NCBI GenBank assembly: GCA_017456805.1
Contig: JAFTIQ010000010.1
Span: 1-64,000, forward strand
DNA from: Lentisphaeria bacterium
Lineage (GTDB): Bacteria > Verrucomicrobiota > Lentisphaeria > Victivallales > UBA1829
Length of the DNA: 64,000 bases
Direction: 5' to 3'
Positions 44,833 through 53,439 of the stretch are shown here, piece after piece. Each line of letters starts with the position of its first letter. Positions within the stretch are counted from its first letter, which is position 1. Position numbers and translations under genes: made by a program. The notes below the pieces were generated by a model that saw nothing but the letters and a program-made list of their open reading frames with translations, was not told the origin of the DNA and ran no database searches.

Positions 44833-45534
44833 ATGAAATCATTACACCTCATTTCTGCACTTTGCGCAATGCTCATCCTGACCGGTTGTGTCTCCAATAA
44901 GTCTTCTTATGTTGATGCAAATGACACCTCTACAGCAACCATCAACCGGAACAGAATAAGCCCTTCTGACTGGGTTATTATTTGTAGTGAAATGGCAAAC
45001 CGGCTTCTGGCAGATCCCAATTTTGGGGAATATCTGGAAGCATATAAAATTGATGCTGCAACCGAATTGGAAGCTCTGATCGCAAAAGGGGAAAAATTCA
45101 CGACTCTGGAAAAAATCAGATTCTCCAGACCGCTTCTCATGCTTGATGAAGTCAAAAACAACACCGGTGAACACATTGATACAAAACTGATGACTGAACG
45201 AATCAAAGAAACGCTCTTCAACAGTCAGAAAGTCCGTTTCACTCACGCATTTGCCGGAGGCGGACAACATCACGAAGGAGCATCTGTCAGCATCCGTGAT
45301 GCAAAAAAGGTTCCGGCTGTCAGAAAATCCTCCGTCCCCAAAAAAGGAAGAATTAATGCACCCAACCTTTCACTGACTGGTGTTATCATTAAACAGACAG
45401 CAAGAGACGGATCCAGGGAAGAAGTCAGCTATTTCTTCTCACTTTCTCTCGTTGACCTCATTTCCGGAGAAGGCGTTTGGAGTGCAACAAAAGAAATCAA
45501 GCACAGACACGAACGCGGAGTTTTAGGCTGGTAA
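44833..45534 (+). CDS. LpoB-like penicillin-binding protein activator
   Basis: The 233 residues have a lipobox ILTGC (Cys at residue 19) and a core like LpoB: DWVIICSEMANRLLADPNFGEYL, then RPLLMLDEVKNNTGEHIDTKLMTERI, a spacer, and NAPNLSLTGVIIKQTARDG. In enterobacteria LpoB activates PBP1b from the outer membrane, here a homology-based guess. It fits an outer membrane lipoprotein working on peptidoglycan synthesis. Confidence 0.8.
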   Translation: MKSLHLISALCAMLILTGCVSNKSSYVDANDTSTATINRNRISPSDWVIICSEMANRLLADPNFGEYLEAYKIDAATELEALIAKGEKFTTLEKIRFSRPLLMLDEVKNNTGEHIDTKLMTERIKETLFNSQKVRFTHAFAGGGQHHEGASVSIRDAKKVPAVRKSSVPKKGRINAPNLSLTGVIIKQTARDGSREEVSYFFSLSLVDLISGEGVWSATKEIKHRHERGVLGW

Positions 45535-45567
45535 AAACAATTTTCATAAAAACTCTGGAGACTATTC

Positions 45568-46335
45568 ATGAACATCAAATACCTTATCATTCCAGTCATG
45601 GCATTCTGCATGATCTGGCTGACTGGATGCACGAATATTGCAATATTTGACTACGGCAATGCACAGGGAACAACCGCAGTTCTGAGAGAAAAAGGAAGTG
45701 CAACAAAAACAATTACGGTTGTCCCGTTTTTGGATCAACGGGGTATAAAGTATTATGATCCGCAACAGACAAGACAGGCTGCTGCTCATCCGGCTTTTGA
45801 GAGGGGCTCTTTTTATTGGGGATTCTTTCCGGTTCTAACCAGCGGCTATGTTGAAAAAGAGGAACCCGAAAACAGCGAGGATTTCGTTTCACTCGGACGC
45901 TTCCATTTCAATGCATCAGCAGATTTAGCAAAGGCGGCTGCGGTCAGTTTGCAGGCGTCCAACCTTTTCAAAGATGTTGTGGTAGCAACCGGAAAAAATC
46001 AAACCCAAACAGATTACATCTGGCGCGGAACTGTAAAAAACACCTGCTACAAAGGGCATATTTATTCCTACTGTATCACTTATTTTCTGTCACCTGCGCT
46101 TTGGGTGATCGGCTTCCCATATGGAAGCTCCACCAATGAACTTTGGGTATCTTTTGAACTTGTTGAGCGTGCCACAGGAAAAGTTCTCTGGACTTTCGAT
46201 TGCCGGGGACGGGATTACATCGTTCACTGGCTTTATGCGCGGGTCGGAAAAGATGTAAGTCTGTATCCATCATTGATGCGGCAGGCAATGAATGCAGCAT
46301 TGTACGATCTGTCAAAAAAAATTCCGGAGCTTTGA
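45568..46335 (+). CDS. Lipoprotein of unknown function, last of the envelope cluster
   Basis: The 255 residues have a lipobox WLTGC (Cys at residue 21). The mature part starts with a TITVVPFLDQRG segment like CsgG-type proteins. DYIWRGTVKNTCY and LWVSFELVERATGKVLWTF are suggestive of the same fold. A hydrophobic patch (CITYFLSPALWVIGF) lies in the middle. It is the last gene of the cluster, 33 bases after the LpoB-like gene. Confidence 0.65.
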   Translation: MNIKYLIIPVMAFCMIWLTGCTNIAIFDYGNAQGTTAVLREKGSATKTITVVPFLDQRGIKYYDPQQTRQAAAHPAFERGSFYWGFFPVLTSGYVEKEEPENSEDFVSLGRFHFNASADLAKAAAVSLQASNLFKDVVVATGKNQTQTDYIWRGTVKNTCYKGHIYSYCITYFLSPALWVIGFPYGSSTNELWVSFELVERATGKVLWTFDCRGRDYIVHWLYARVGKDVSLYPSLMRQAMNAALYDLSKKIPEL

Positions 46336-46432
46336 GCCTGAAGAACTTCAATTCTCCGGATGGAAAACTTTGCCAATTGACCGTTCCGGAGAAATCAGTA
46401 ATAAAAAAAACAAAAAAAAGAGAAACTGCGAC

Positions 46433-46460
46433 TTGAAAATTTTAAAAGTTGTGGCATATT
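46433..46460 (+). promoter_or_regulatory. Promoter of rpmA
   Basis: TTGAAA (46433-46438), 16-bp spacer and CATATT (46455-46460), 62 bases before the start of rpmA. Confidence 0.45.
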
Positions 46461-46522
46461 ACTGATTCAGATATTTTACTTGAATTACAACAGATCATAA
46501 AACATAAGAAGGAGTCATTAAA

Positions 46523-46783
46523 ATGGCACATAAGAAAGGTCAGTCCAGCAGCCGTAACGGTCGCGACTCAAATCCGAAAATGCTCGGTGTGAAAGCATCC
46601 GGCGGAAGCTTTGTTACAGCTGGCAGCATCATCGTCCGTCAGCGCGGAACCAGAATCCATCCCGGCAAAAACGTCGGCTGCGGAAGAGATTACACCCTCT
46701 TCGCTCTCGTCGATGGTACTGTCGAATTCGGCAAAAACGCCCGTAAAGACGTTTCTGTCATTCCTGTTGCGGTGGAAGCATAA
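46523..46783 (+). CDS. rpmA: 50S ribosomal protein L27
   Basis: L27 at 86 residues has the usual N-terminal [15 protein letters not shown], followed by [23 protein letters not shown] and [18 protein letters not shown]. The N-terminus lies at the ribosomal peptidyl transferase centre. The usual partner rplU (L21) is absent upstream, where a lipoprotein gene lies instead. A strong terminator follows. Confidence 0.97.
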   Translation: MAHKKGQSSSRNGRDSNPKMLGVKASGGSFVTAGSIIVRQRGTRIHPGKNVGCGRDYTLFALVDGTVEFGKNARKDVSVIPVAVEA

Positions 46784-46810
46784 GTTCTTTCCGCATATTC
46801 GGAAGCAAAG

Positions 46811-46852
46811 CGGCGCCCCGGAAGTCAACTTCCCGGAGTGCCGTTTTTTTTT
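46811..46852 (+). terminator. Terminator of rpmA
   Basis: An imperfect 15-bp stem around TCAA (46811-46843) is followed by an uninterrupted run of nine T. It lies 27 bases after the rpmA stop. Confidence 0.85.
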
Positions 46853-46882
46853 GAAATTCCAGCCACCCGTATAGGAGAAAGC

Positions 46883-47854
46883 ATGAAAAGGATTTTGATG
46901 TTCTGCATGATTCTGTTGACATGCTCCCTGTTTGCAGCCGCTTCGGAAACAAAAAATGCTCAATCCACGGGAAACAAGGCATTCAATTTTCTCGGCTTCT
47001 CATTCCGTCAGCCCATCGTTGCCAGGTATCACATGAAAGAGTTCCTGGATTATGATGTTATCAAAATGGAAGTTGTTCCGGGTAGAATCAAAATGAGAGC
47101 CGGAAGCCCCAACCCGGATATTGTACTTGGAGAGAAGGTTTATCCATTTTACAGTTTCGGATTTTTCGCATTCGGAAAAAGCTGCGATACTTACGGACTC
47201 CGATTCAGTTTTTCTGAAACCAATATTCTGGCAACGGATACTGGACTCAATGCCTGCGTGACCTTTTCAGATTTACGGCAGATGAACGGGATTCAGACCT
47301 CTCTTTTCGGCGGAAAGGTTGAAACTCTTTACGGTATTCAGCTTTTTCCGGCTTATGCGATCGCAGATGAAATGACCGGAGCGCAATTTACTGCCGGAAT
47401 GACTATGGTGGAAAAAGGACTCGGTTTTACGACGGCGTTTTCAGCAATCGTAAAGGAAGAGTTTACCGGGATCCATTGTTCCGTTGTCACCTGTGCCCGG
47501 AGATTCAACGGATTGATACTTTCAGCTGTTGTTACGAATGCCATTCAGATGAAGGGAATGCAGGTTTCATTTGTCTCCGGTTCTAATGAAAAATTACAGG
47601 GAGTGCAGATTTCTGCATTAGCTTCTTATGCAAAATCCGCAACCGGTGTGCAGGTCGGCGGTTATGGAAACAAAGCGGAATCGTTGAACGGTGTGCAGAT
47701 CGGCGGCTGGAATATGGCAGATGATTTGAATGGGGTTCAGATCGGAATTTTCAATCAGGCGAAAAAATCTGCAAGCGGTGTGCAGTTTGGAATTTTGAAT
47801 TACATGAAGGGAGCTCTCGTACCCTGGTTCCCGCTCTTTAATATAAAACTTTGA
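46883..47854 (+). CDS. LA_2272-type surface repeat protein
   Basis: The 323 residues have a signal peptide (MKRILMFCMILLTCSLFAAA). The C-terminal half has six or more GVQ repeats (GVQISALAS, GVQVGGYGN, GVQIGGWN, GVQIGIFN, GVQFGILN), the hallmark of the LA_2272 family first seen in Leptospira. These are predicted outer-membrane-associated beta-structures. It starts 31 bases after the rpmA terminator with an AGGAG site, and obgE follows 16 bases later, so it splits the usual rpmA-obgE pair. Confidence 0.8.
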   Translation: MKRILMFCMILLTCSLFAAASETKNAQSTGNKAFNFLGFSFRQPIVARYHMKEFLDYDVIKMEVVPGRIKMRAGSPNPDIVLGEKVYPFYSFGFFAFGKSCDTYGLRFSFSETNILATDTGLNACVTFSDLRQMNGIQTSLFGGKVETLYGIQLFPAYAIADEMTGAQFTAGMTMVEKGLGFTTAFSAIVKEEFTGIHCSVVTCARRFNGLILSAVVTNAIQMKGMQVSFVSGSNEKLQGVQISALASYAKSATGVQVGGYGNKAESLNGVQIGGWNMADDLNGVQIGIFNQAKKSASGVQFGILNYMKGALVPWFPLFNIKL

Positions 47855-47870
47855 CAGAAAGGAATTTCTT

Positions 47871-49004
47871 ATGTTTGTTGATAAAGCAGAAATTACCATC
47901 AAAGCCGGTAACGGCGGGAACGGCGCATGCAGTTTCCGTCGGGAAGCTTTCGTTCCCAAAGGAGGTCCCAACGGCGGCGACGGCGGAAACGGAGGCGATA
48001 TCGCATTTATCGTCGATCCCGGCGCAATCAATTTGATGGACTTTACCATGAATACCCGTTTCATCGGCCATGACGGTGTCAACGGAAAAAGCAAAGATAT
48101 GACCGGACGGAACGGAAAAACTTTGTATATCAAGGTTCCCCGCGGAACCATTGTGCGGTTGGCTGGAACCGGCGATCTGCTGGCAGATGTTTGCGAAGAC
48201 GGCAAAGAATATATTGTAGCAAAAGGCGGAAAAGGCGGACGGGGGAACAGCCGGTTTGCGACGGCTACCAATCAGGCTCCCCGGGAACACGAACCCGGCG
48301 AAAAAACAATGCCTATGGATATTTATCTGGAGCTGAAAATCGTGGCAGATGTTGGGCTGGTCGGCTATCCCAATGCAGGGAAATCCACTATTCTTTCCGA
48401 TATTTCCGGAGCAAAGCCGAAAATCGCGCCCTACCCCTTCACAACGCTTCAGCCGGTCGTCGGAGTCGTAGAATATGAAGATTTCACAAGATTGACTGTC
48501 GCAGATATTCCCGGACTGGTGGATGGTGCCCACGCAAACGTGGGGCTCGGTCATGAATTTCTGCGTCATGTGGAACGCACCCGAATGCTGGTTTATGTGC
48601 TCGATATGGCGGGGACTGACGGACGCGATCCGGTGGATGATCTTCATGCCCTTGAACGGGAATTAGAGCTTTACAGCGAGGGACTTTCCAAACGGGTTAC
48701 ACTCATCATTGCCAACAAGATGGACGTTCCGGAGAGCGAAGAAAACCTGAAACGGCTGGTCAAAGATGTGAAGAAACGTCTGCCCATCTTCCCCATGAGC
48801 GCACAGGAAGATCCCGACTACGAAGAACTCAAAGAAGTTTTGCGTGATTTTCTGGCAAAAACTCCGGATGCACCGGATGCGACTCAGACGGTTCTGGTCA
48901 ATCCGCAGCCCATCCCGGCAGCGAAGAATCATGACATGGTCGAAGAGATCTATGATGAAGACGACTTGAGCGGCAACGGAGTGGAAATCATCTATGCCGA
49001 CTGA
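47871..49004 (+). CDS. obgE: Obg GTPase
   Basis: Obg is a ribosome-assembly GTPase. The 377 residues begin with the Gly-rich Obg fold (FVDKAEITIKAGNGGNG, PNGGDGGNGG), then the GTPase motifs: G1 GYPNAGKST, G2 in PYPFTT, G3 DIPG, G4 NKMD and G5 FPMSA. A C-terminal tail of about 50 acidic residues lacks an OCT domain. Overlap by 11 bases with the downstream reductase. Its upstream neighbour is the LA_2272 protein. Confidence 0.97.
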   Translation: MFVDKAEITIKAGNGGNGACSFRREAFVPKGGPNGGDGGNGGDIAFIVDPGAINLMDFTMNTRFIGHDGVNGKSKDMTGRNGKTLYIKVPRGTIVRLAGTGDLLADVCEDGKEYIVAKGGKGGRGNSRFATATNQAPREHEPGEKTMPMDIYLELKIVADVGLVGYPNAGKSTILSDISGAKPKIAPYPFTTLQPVVGVVEYEDFTRLTVADIPGLVDGAHANVGLGHEFLRHVERTRMLVYVLDMAGTDGRDPVDDLHALERELELYSEGLSKRVTLIIANKMDVPESEENLKRLVKDVKKRLPIFPMSAQEDPDYEELKEVLRDFLAKTPDAPDATQTVLVNPQPIPAAKNHDMVEEIYDEDDLSGNGVEIIYAD

Positions 49005-49713
49005 TTCTCCATTGGTATTAGTCACCGGCGGTGCAAAACGGGTGGGTGCGGAAATTGTCCGAACCCTCGCCGGAAATGGTGCCCGGGTGATCATTCACTA
49101 CGGGACCTCTCAAACCGAGGCGGAACAGCTGCTTTCTGAAATCGGCGGTTCTGCCTGCGGTCATGCTTGCGTGCAATATGATCTTGCGGATCCGGCGGGG
49201 ATTCCTGCGTTTATGAGCACCCTGCCCCGGGATCTTTCCGCAATCGTGAACAATGCCTCTGTCTTTCACCGGATGACAGCAGAAATGGAAACTCCGGAGC
49301 TTGCAAAGCGGCAGTATGATGTGAATTTTTACTCACCCTTTGCCTTGATGAAAGCGTTTTATGAGCACTCTGCCCAGCTGGAGATTTCGGTGGTGAATAT
49401 GCTGGACCAGGCGATCACTTCCACTCCGGCAGAGTCCTGCAGTTATATTTTATCGAAGAAAATGCTTGCCGAAGCGACAAAACTTGCAGCGCGGCAATAT
49501 GCGCCCCGGATGCGGGTCAACGGCATCTGTCCGGGCCCTGTTTTTCCTCCGGTTGGCTTGGAACATTTGAAAATGGCAAAAACGCTTTCGACGCTTCCTC
49601 TGGCGCGCCCTGTTGATGCTTCAGACTTGGCAGAAGCTGTCCGGATGCTGTTGTTCAACCGTTCCATGACAGGCTCCATCCTGAATGTTGATTGCGGACA
49701 GAGCCTGCTGTAA
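48994..49713 (+). CDS. Short-chain reductase, pteridine-reductase-like
   Basis: The 239 residues form an SDR. The cofactor site is VTGGAKRVGAEIVRTLAGNGA, and the DLADPAG segment, VNNASVFH, and catalytic YILSK follow. The pattern TGGAKRVG with NNAS resembles PTR1/FolM-like dihydromonapterin reductases, which gives the tentative assignment. The start overlaps obgE by 11 bases. Confidence 0.75.
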   Translation: MPTDSPLVLVTGGAKRVGAEIVRTLAGNGARVIIHYGTSQTEAEQLLSEIGGSACGHACVQYDLADPAGIPAFMSTLPRDLSAIVNNASVFHRMTAEMETPELAKRQYDVNFYSPFALMKAFYEHSAQLEISVVNMLDQAITSTPAESCSYILSKKMLAEATKLAARQYAPRMRVNGICPGPVFPPVGLEHLKMAKTLSTLPLARPVDASDLAEAVRMLLFNRSMTGSILNVDCGQSLL

Positions 49714-49724
49714 CAGGTTCAGAA

Positions 49725-52361
49725 TCACTTCAAAACAAATGTTCTGATTTCATAAGGCTTGAAGAACAATTCTGCCGGATCTTCTTTTTCCGGATCGGAA
49801 CCGTCCGCCTGCGCTCCGTAAATCTGTTTTTTATTCATCAGAGCCCCGCTGACGGCCGCCGTTGTATAACGCCCGAGGGTTTCATAAACGCGGATCAGAA
49901 TTCCTTCTTCGCATCTCCGGATGGCGGATACTGCAAGATTTTCTTCTGAGAATGCAAGAAAAACGCCTTCCGGAAGTTTTTCCCCAACAGCCCGCGCCGG
50001 ATGATTCAGCATTTGACCCAGCTGTTCCGCACGGCAGATATCATGAGACTCATGGGCACAGAATGCAAATTCATATTCATGGACTCCATTTTCAAAACTG
50101 CCTTTCTCCGGCATCAGATTCCCGTCAAGGATCTGAGTTCCGCTGCGAAGAAGCGACACCATGATATTACCGCTCTTGAGTTCATGTCCGGGCGTTCCGT
50201 TATTGGCAACCGCCAAACCGCCGTTCCAATCGCTGTAATCGACCCAGTTCAATGCGGGCCAATCGCCTTTGCAGGATTCATAGTCCCGGCTGTGATGCAG
50301 GTATTGTGCCGTATCGACTTCTTCATGAGGGATTTCGTAGTAAGGTTTCCGTTCCATGGACCCGAAGGGAACCTGATAGACCGGGTGCCCGGTATGGCAG
50401 TCCACCTCTGTCGGGAAGCAGATCATTGTTTTGGTGTTGCAGCCGTGAAAATCAATGGTCAGCTTCATCTTGAAATAATCCGCATGTTTCGGGAAAAGAT
50501 ACTCTTTCCGGAAAGAAAGGCTCTCAAAACCGGGCCAGTGATTTCCGGAATTTCCATCATCCGCAGGCCCATCTTTGATATATCCTTCGGTCACAACCTT
50601 GAAGAAAACAGCGCCTTCTTCGCAGGAAACCAGTCTTTCAACCGTATCTTCCCTGCGGACGATGCTTGAACCAAGATAAGTCTCCTGCCACATAGTTCCG
50701 TAATCCGGACGCAGAACGAGTTCTCCGAAATCTTCGCCGAACACATTTTTACCATTCTTATTTTCGATCCGGGCGATTCCGTTTGTAAAATCAGCTTTAT
50801 AATAATCTGTTTCAAACTTGGCAGAACATTTTTTCGCAGCGGCAATTTTTTTCTTTGCAGCACGGAATGTTTTGGAAGAAAATGCGCCTTCGTACTCAAA
50901 CAGATAGGAATTGCCCTCTTTCTGCGAGGGAATTCCTTCCGGCGGGACCGGGGAGGATGCCAGCTGAATACCGGTGCTCTGATTCATGGAAACAACAGAA
51001 AATTCGGCTGCTTTGGCGGCGGGCATGGACGGTTTGGTTGCGCTGAGAACAAAATCCAGTTTTTCCCGAATCTGTTCGTTTGCATGATCGGAGTGACAGC
51101 CGCAGATCGCATCGTGGAATCCGATCAGGAACAATTGTTTCCAGACCGGGGTGAAATCTTTTCCTTTTCCCTTCCGGAAAAGATCAAGAAATTCAGATTC
51201 GAAAAGCTGATTTTCCGCTTTCCGGTTCCCCTGCTTGATGCTGATCCTGGTCGCATAACATCCGGTGAACACGGGGTTGAATTCTCCGTAAACATGGGGG
51301 ACATTATTCTTTTCTGCGGCATCGAAAAATGATTCTGCATTGCGGAATGCGATTTTCCGTTTCCCGGTCCGGTTCAGCACATCGATGATTTTGGAAATAT
51401 CCTTTGTGATCAAAGCCTCTTCGGTCGTATAGATCAGCAGAAAATCTGCGGGATCCGTCTGCGCATTGGCAAGATCTTCCATGACGCGGGTATTCTTATC
51501 GCGGCAAACAAGCCCAACATCGTTCCAGATTCCGTGGCCGGTAAATCTTCCCTCCCGGGCAGTTACGATAAAGGGCGTTCCATCCAGCCCGACCCAGCGG
51601 AAAACTCCGTCGTAAGGGAACGGAAGTGCTTTCAGATCACGGTTATTCAAACGCCCGGGGATCAGATAAAGAAAACCGGCAAGCGAAAGGATCTGGGGCA
51701 TCTGGGAGCAGGAACCGAACGCGTCCGTCAAACTTGCCACCCGGGTATCGCTTCCCCAGACATCCTTGTAATATTTCTTTCCGTAAAGATGACACATGAG
51801 GATTGCCTCCCCGGAAACCATGTTCAAATCCTGAATACAATAGGCTCCGCTGGGTTCCAGACGTCCTTCATCGATCAACTGCTGAATGTACTCTTTATCG
51901 CCCGGTTCCTGTTCCACATACCGTTCCAGTACTGCAGACTGTTCGATTCCGAAGGTAAAAGTGGAATCTTTCCGGCTCAATTCAAGTTCCAGCTTGATCT
52001 GTTCCCGGCGGATATCGTCATACTCATCATAATTTCTGCGCCAGACCAAATCGTTGTGATGGATCACAATAAAGGGAATTGTATCTTTTTGTTCGATTTT
52101 TTCCGTTTGAGCTGATTCTGTATCTGCTGCACATGCAATTTTCCGAACGTAATAACCGGAGTGACCTCTACATTCGATATAGGAATCTTTCACCAGAGAT
52201 TGCATTGCGCCCTGCACAACTGAGGGGGATGTATCGAAAATTTTCGTCATTTCCCGAACCGTTGAAAGGCGTTCCCCTGCCTGTAAAACGCCGGTTTCTA
52301 TTTTTTTCCTGATTTCAGAAACAATCCGTTTCCCTTTCGGAATTTTCGCTGTCAACTTCAT
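49725..52361 (-). CDS. GntR-type DNA-binding domain fused to GH38 alpha-mannosidase-like enzyme
   Basis: The 878 residues carry a GntR winged helix at 1-74 (IVSEIRKKIETGVLQAGERL, STVREMTKIFDTSPSVVQGAM). A linker of about 25 residues leads to a GH38 enzyme. GH38 landmarks are all present: the metal site HHNDLVW (H102, D104), the nucleophile D213 in LTDAFGSCSQMPQIL, the GEFNPVFTGCYATR segment, FHDAICG (H416), and a C-terminal beta domain. The match of the metal ligands and nucleophile to GMII H90, D92, D204 and H471 argues for an active enzyme. The start at 52361 follows AGGAAGGG. A regulator that is also a mannosidase would be unusual. An AraC gene lies upstream. Confidence 0.85.
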   Translation of the reverse strand: MKLTAKIPKGKRIVSEIRKKIETGVLQAGERLSTVREMTKIFDTSPSVVQGAMQSLVKDSYIECRGHSGYYVRKIACAADTESAQTEKIEQKDTIPFIVIHHNDLVWRRNYDEYDDIRREQIKLELELSRKDSTFTFGIEQSAVLERYVEQEPGDKEYIQQLIDEGRLEPSGAYCIQDLNMVSGEAILMCHLYGKKYYKDVWGSDTRVASLTDAFGSCSQMPQILSLAGFLYLIPGRLNNRDLKALPFPYDGVFRWVGLDGTPFIVTAREGRFTGHGIWNDVGLVCRDKNTRVMEDLANAQTDPADFLLIYTTEEALITKDISKIIDVLNRTGKRKIAFRNAESFFDAAEKNNVPHVYGEFNPVFTGCYATRISIKQGNRKAENQLFESEFLDLFRKGKGKDFTPVWKQLFLIGFHDAICGCHSDHANEQIREKLDFVLSATKPSMPAAKAAEFSVVSMNQSTGIQLASSPVPPEGIPSQKEGNSYLFEYEGAFSSKTFRAAKKKIAAAKKCSAKFETDYYKADFTNGIARIENKNGKNVFGEDFGELVLRPDYGTMWQETYLGSSIVRREDTVERLVSCEEGAVFFKVVTEGYIKDGPADDGNSGNHWPGFESLSFRKEYLFPKHADYFKMKLTIDFHGCNTKTMICFPTEVDCHTGHPVYQVPFGSMERKPYYEIPHEEVDTAQYLHHSRDYESCKGDWPALNWVDYSDWNGGLAVANNGTPGHELKSGNIMVSLLRSGTQILDGNLMPEKGSFENGVHEYEFAFCAHESHDICRAEQLGQMLNHPARAVGEKLPEGVFLAFSEENLAVSAIRRCEEGILIRVYETLGRYTTAAVSGALMNKKQIYGAQADGSDPEKEDPAELFFKPYEIRTFVLK

Positions 52362-52407
52362 AAAACACCCTTCCTGCAAAAAATCGTATTATTTTGTTCG
52401 CTATTGT

Positions 52408-52436
52408 ACTATATATCCGGTTAAAAAATTTTTCAA
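52408..52436 (-). promoter_or_regulatory. Promoter of GntR-GH38 gene
   Basis: Minus strand: TTGAAA (52436-52431), 17-bp spacer, TATAGT (52413-52408), 47 bases before the start codon. Confidence 0.5.
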
Positions 52437-52527
52437 GTAAATATTTAAAAAAAACAGAAATATGAGAAATCACAAACACATCAATGGTTGATTATTTTCT
52501 TACAACGAATCAAATGGACACGATTTC

Positions 52528-53310
52528 TCAATTTCTGTCCAGCGGGCTGAACCGTTTCCGGTAAGCGCCGGGAGTGATCCCCTCATTTCGGGTGAACCTG
52601 CGGTAAAAGGCTTCCAGAGATTCAAAACCGCAATCAGACGATATTTCCTTTATCGTGGCTTCCCCCGCGGCAAGAAGCTGTTTCGCGCGAGTCAATCGCT
52701 GCCGGAGCATATACTGATGCGGTGAAAGTTCCAAATAACGTTTGAATATTGTAAAAAGATAAGGCTGGCTGATTCCAGCGACTTCCGCAATTTCTTCCAA
52801 ACGCAAATTGGTATCCAAATGCTGATCCATAAATTCCAGTGCAATTTTCAAAGATTCCGGATATTGTTCTCCCGGATACCGCTGAGGCCCGTTCGCATAC
52901 CATAACAATGTGGAATAAACCATTGTCGGAAAATAGGGATTATCCTGTTCGCCGCCATGATAACGCCGGAACACATCTTCTGCAAACCCCAACAGCTGCT
53001 CCGTCTGCACCGGAATCGTCACCCTGGGACAAAGCCGGCGGCTTTTTTCAACCTCAAACCGGAACACATAGCAGGAATAAGGATCATCTCCGCGATAGCG
53101 GTAAATGGTATGTTCCCCATCCTTGTGCCAGAACAGAGAACCTCTTCCGTACAGAGTATTTTTCCCGTCCGGACCAGAAAAAAAAGTGTGTCCATCGGAA
53201 ACAAGTTCCAAATATTCCAATGTATCGGAAGAACAGCCGGGTCTCAGCTTTTCATGAGCGGGTGCTTTAAAAAAACTGACCATTTCCAATTTTTTCAGGT
53301 GTCTCAGCAT
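52528..53310 (-). CDS. AraC-family regulator with cupin-like sensor
   Basis: The 260 residues have an N-terminal cupin-like half (about 10-120) with GRGSLFWHKDGEHTIYRYRGDDPYSCYVFRFEV, and C-terminal twin HTH (about 160-255): LRLEEIAEVAGISQPYLFTIFKRYLELSPHQYMLRQRL and ISSDCGFESLEAFYRRFTRNEGITPGAYRK. These are the AraC/XylS signature. It likely senses a sugar and controls the divergent isomerase/oxidoreductase operon and perhaps the GntR-GH38 gene. Confidence 0.88.
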   Translation of the reverse strand: MLRHLKKLEMVSFFKAPAHEKLRPGCSSDTLEYLELVSDGHTFFSGPDGKNTLYGRGSLFWHKDGEHTIYRYRGDDPYSCYVFRFEVEKSRRLCPRVTIPVQTEQLLGFAEDVFRRYHGGEQDNPYFPTMVYSTLLWYANGPQRYPGEQYPESLKIALEFMDQHLDTNLRLEEIAEVAGISQPYLFTIFKRYLELSPHQYMLRQRLTRAKQLLAAGEATIKEISSDCGFESLEAFYRRFTRNEGITPGAYRKRFSPLDRN

Positions 53311-53346
53311 AATATAATTTTTGTTAATAAAAAATAGTTTTGGTCA

Positions 53347-53390
53347 ATTGCAATTCCATATTGCAATGCTATTTTAATAGAAGATAACAT
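53347..53390 (+). promoter_or_regulatory. Promoter with paired palindromes ahead of isomerase operon
   Basis: TTGCAA (53361-53366), 18-bp spacer, TAACAT (53385-53390) is a weak promoter. Two copies of the perfect palindrome ATTGCAAT lie at 53347-53354 and 53360-53367, 13 bases apart; the second overlaps the -35. They are a candidate operator for the divergent AraC regulator. Confidence 0.45.
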
Positions 53391-53439
53391 ACCACAGTCT
53401 TAATAAAAAGTCAACCCTTAAAGAGGAGAATTTTTCAAA

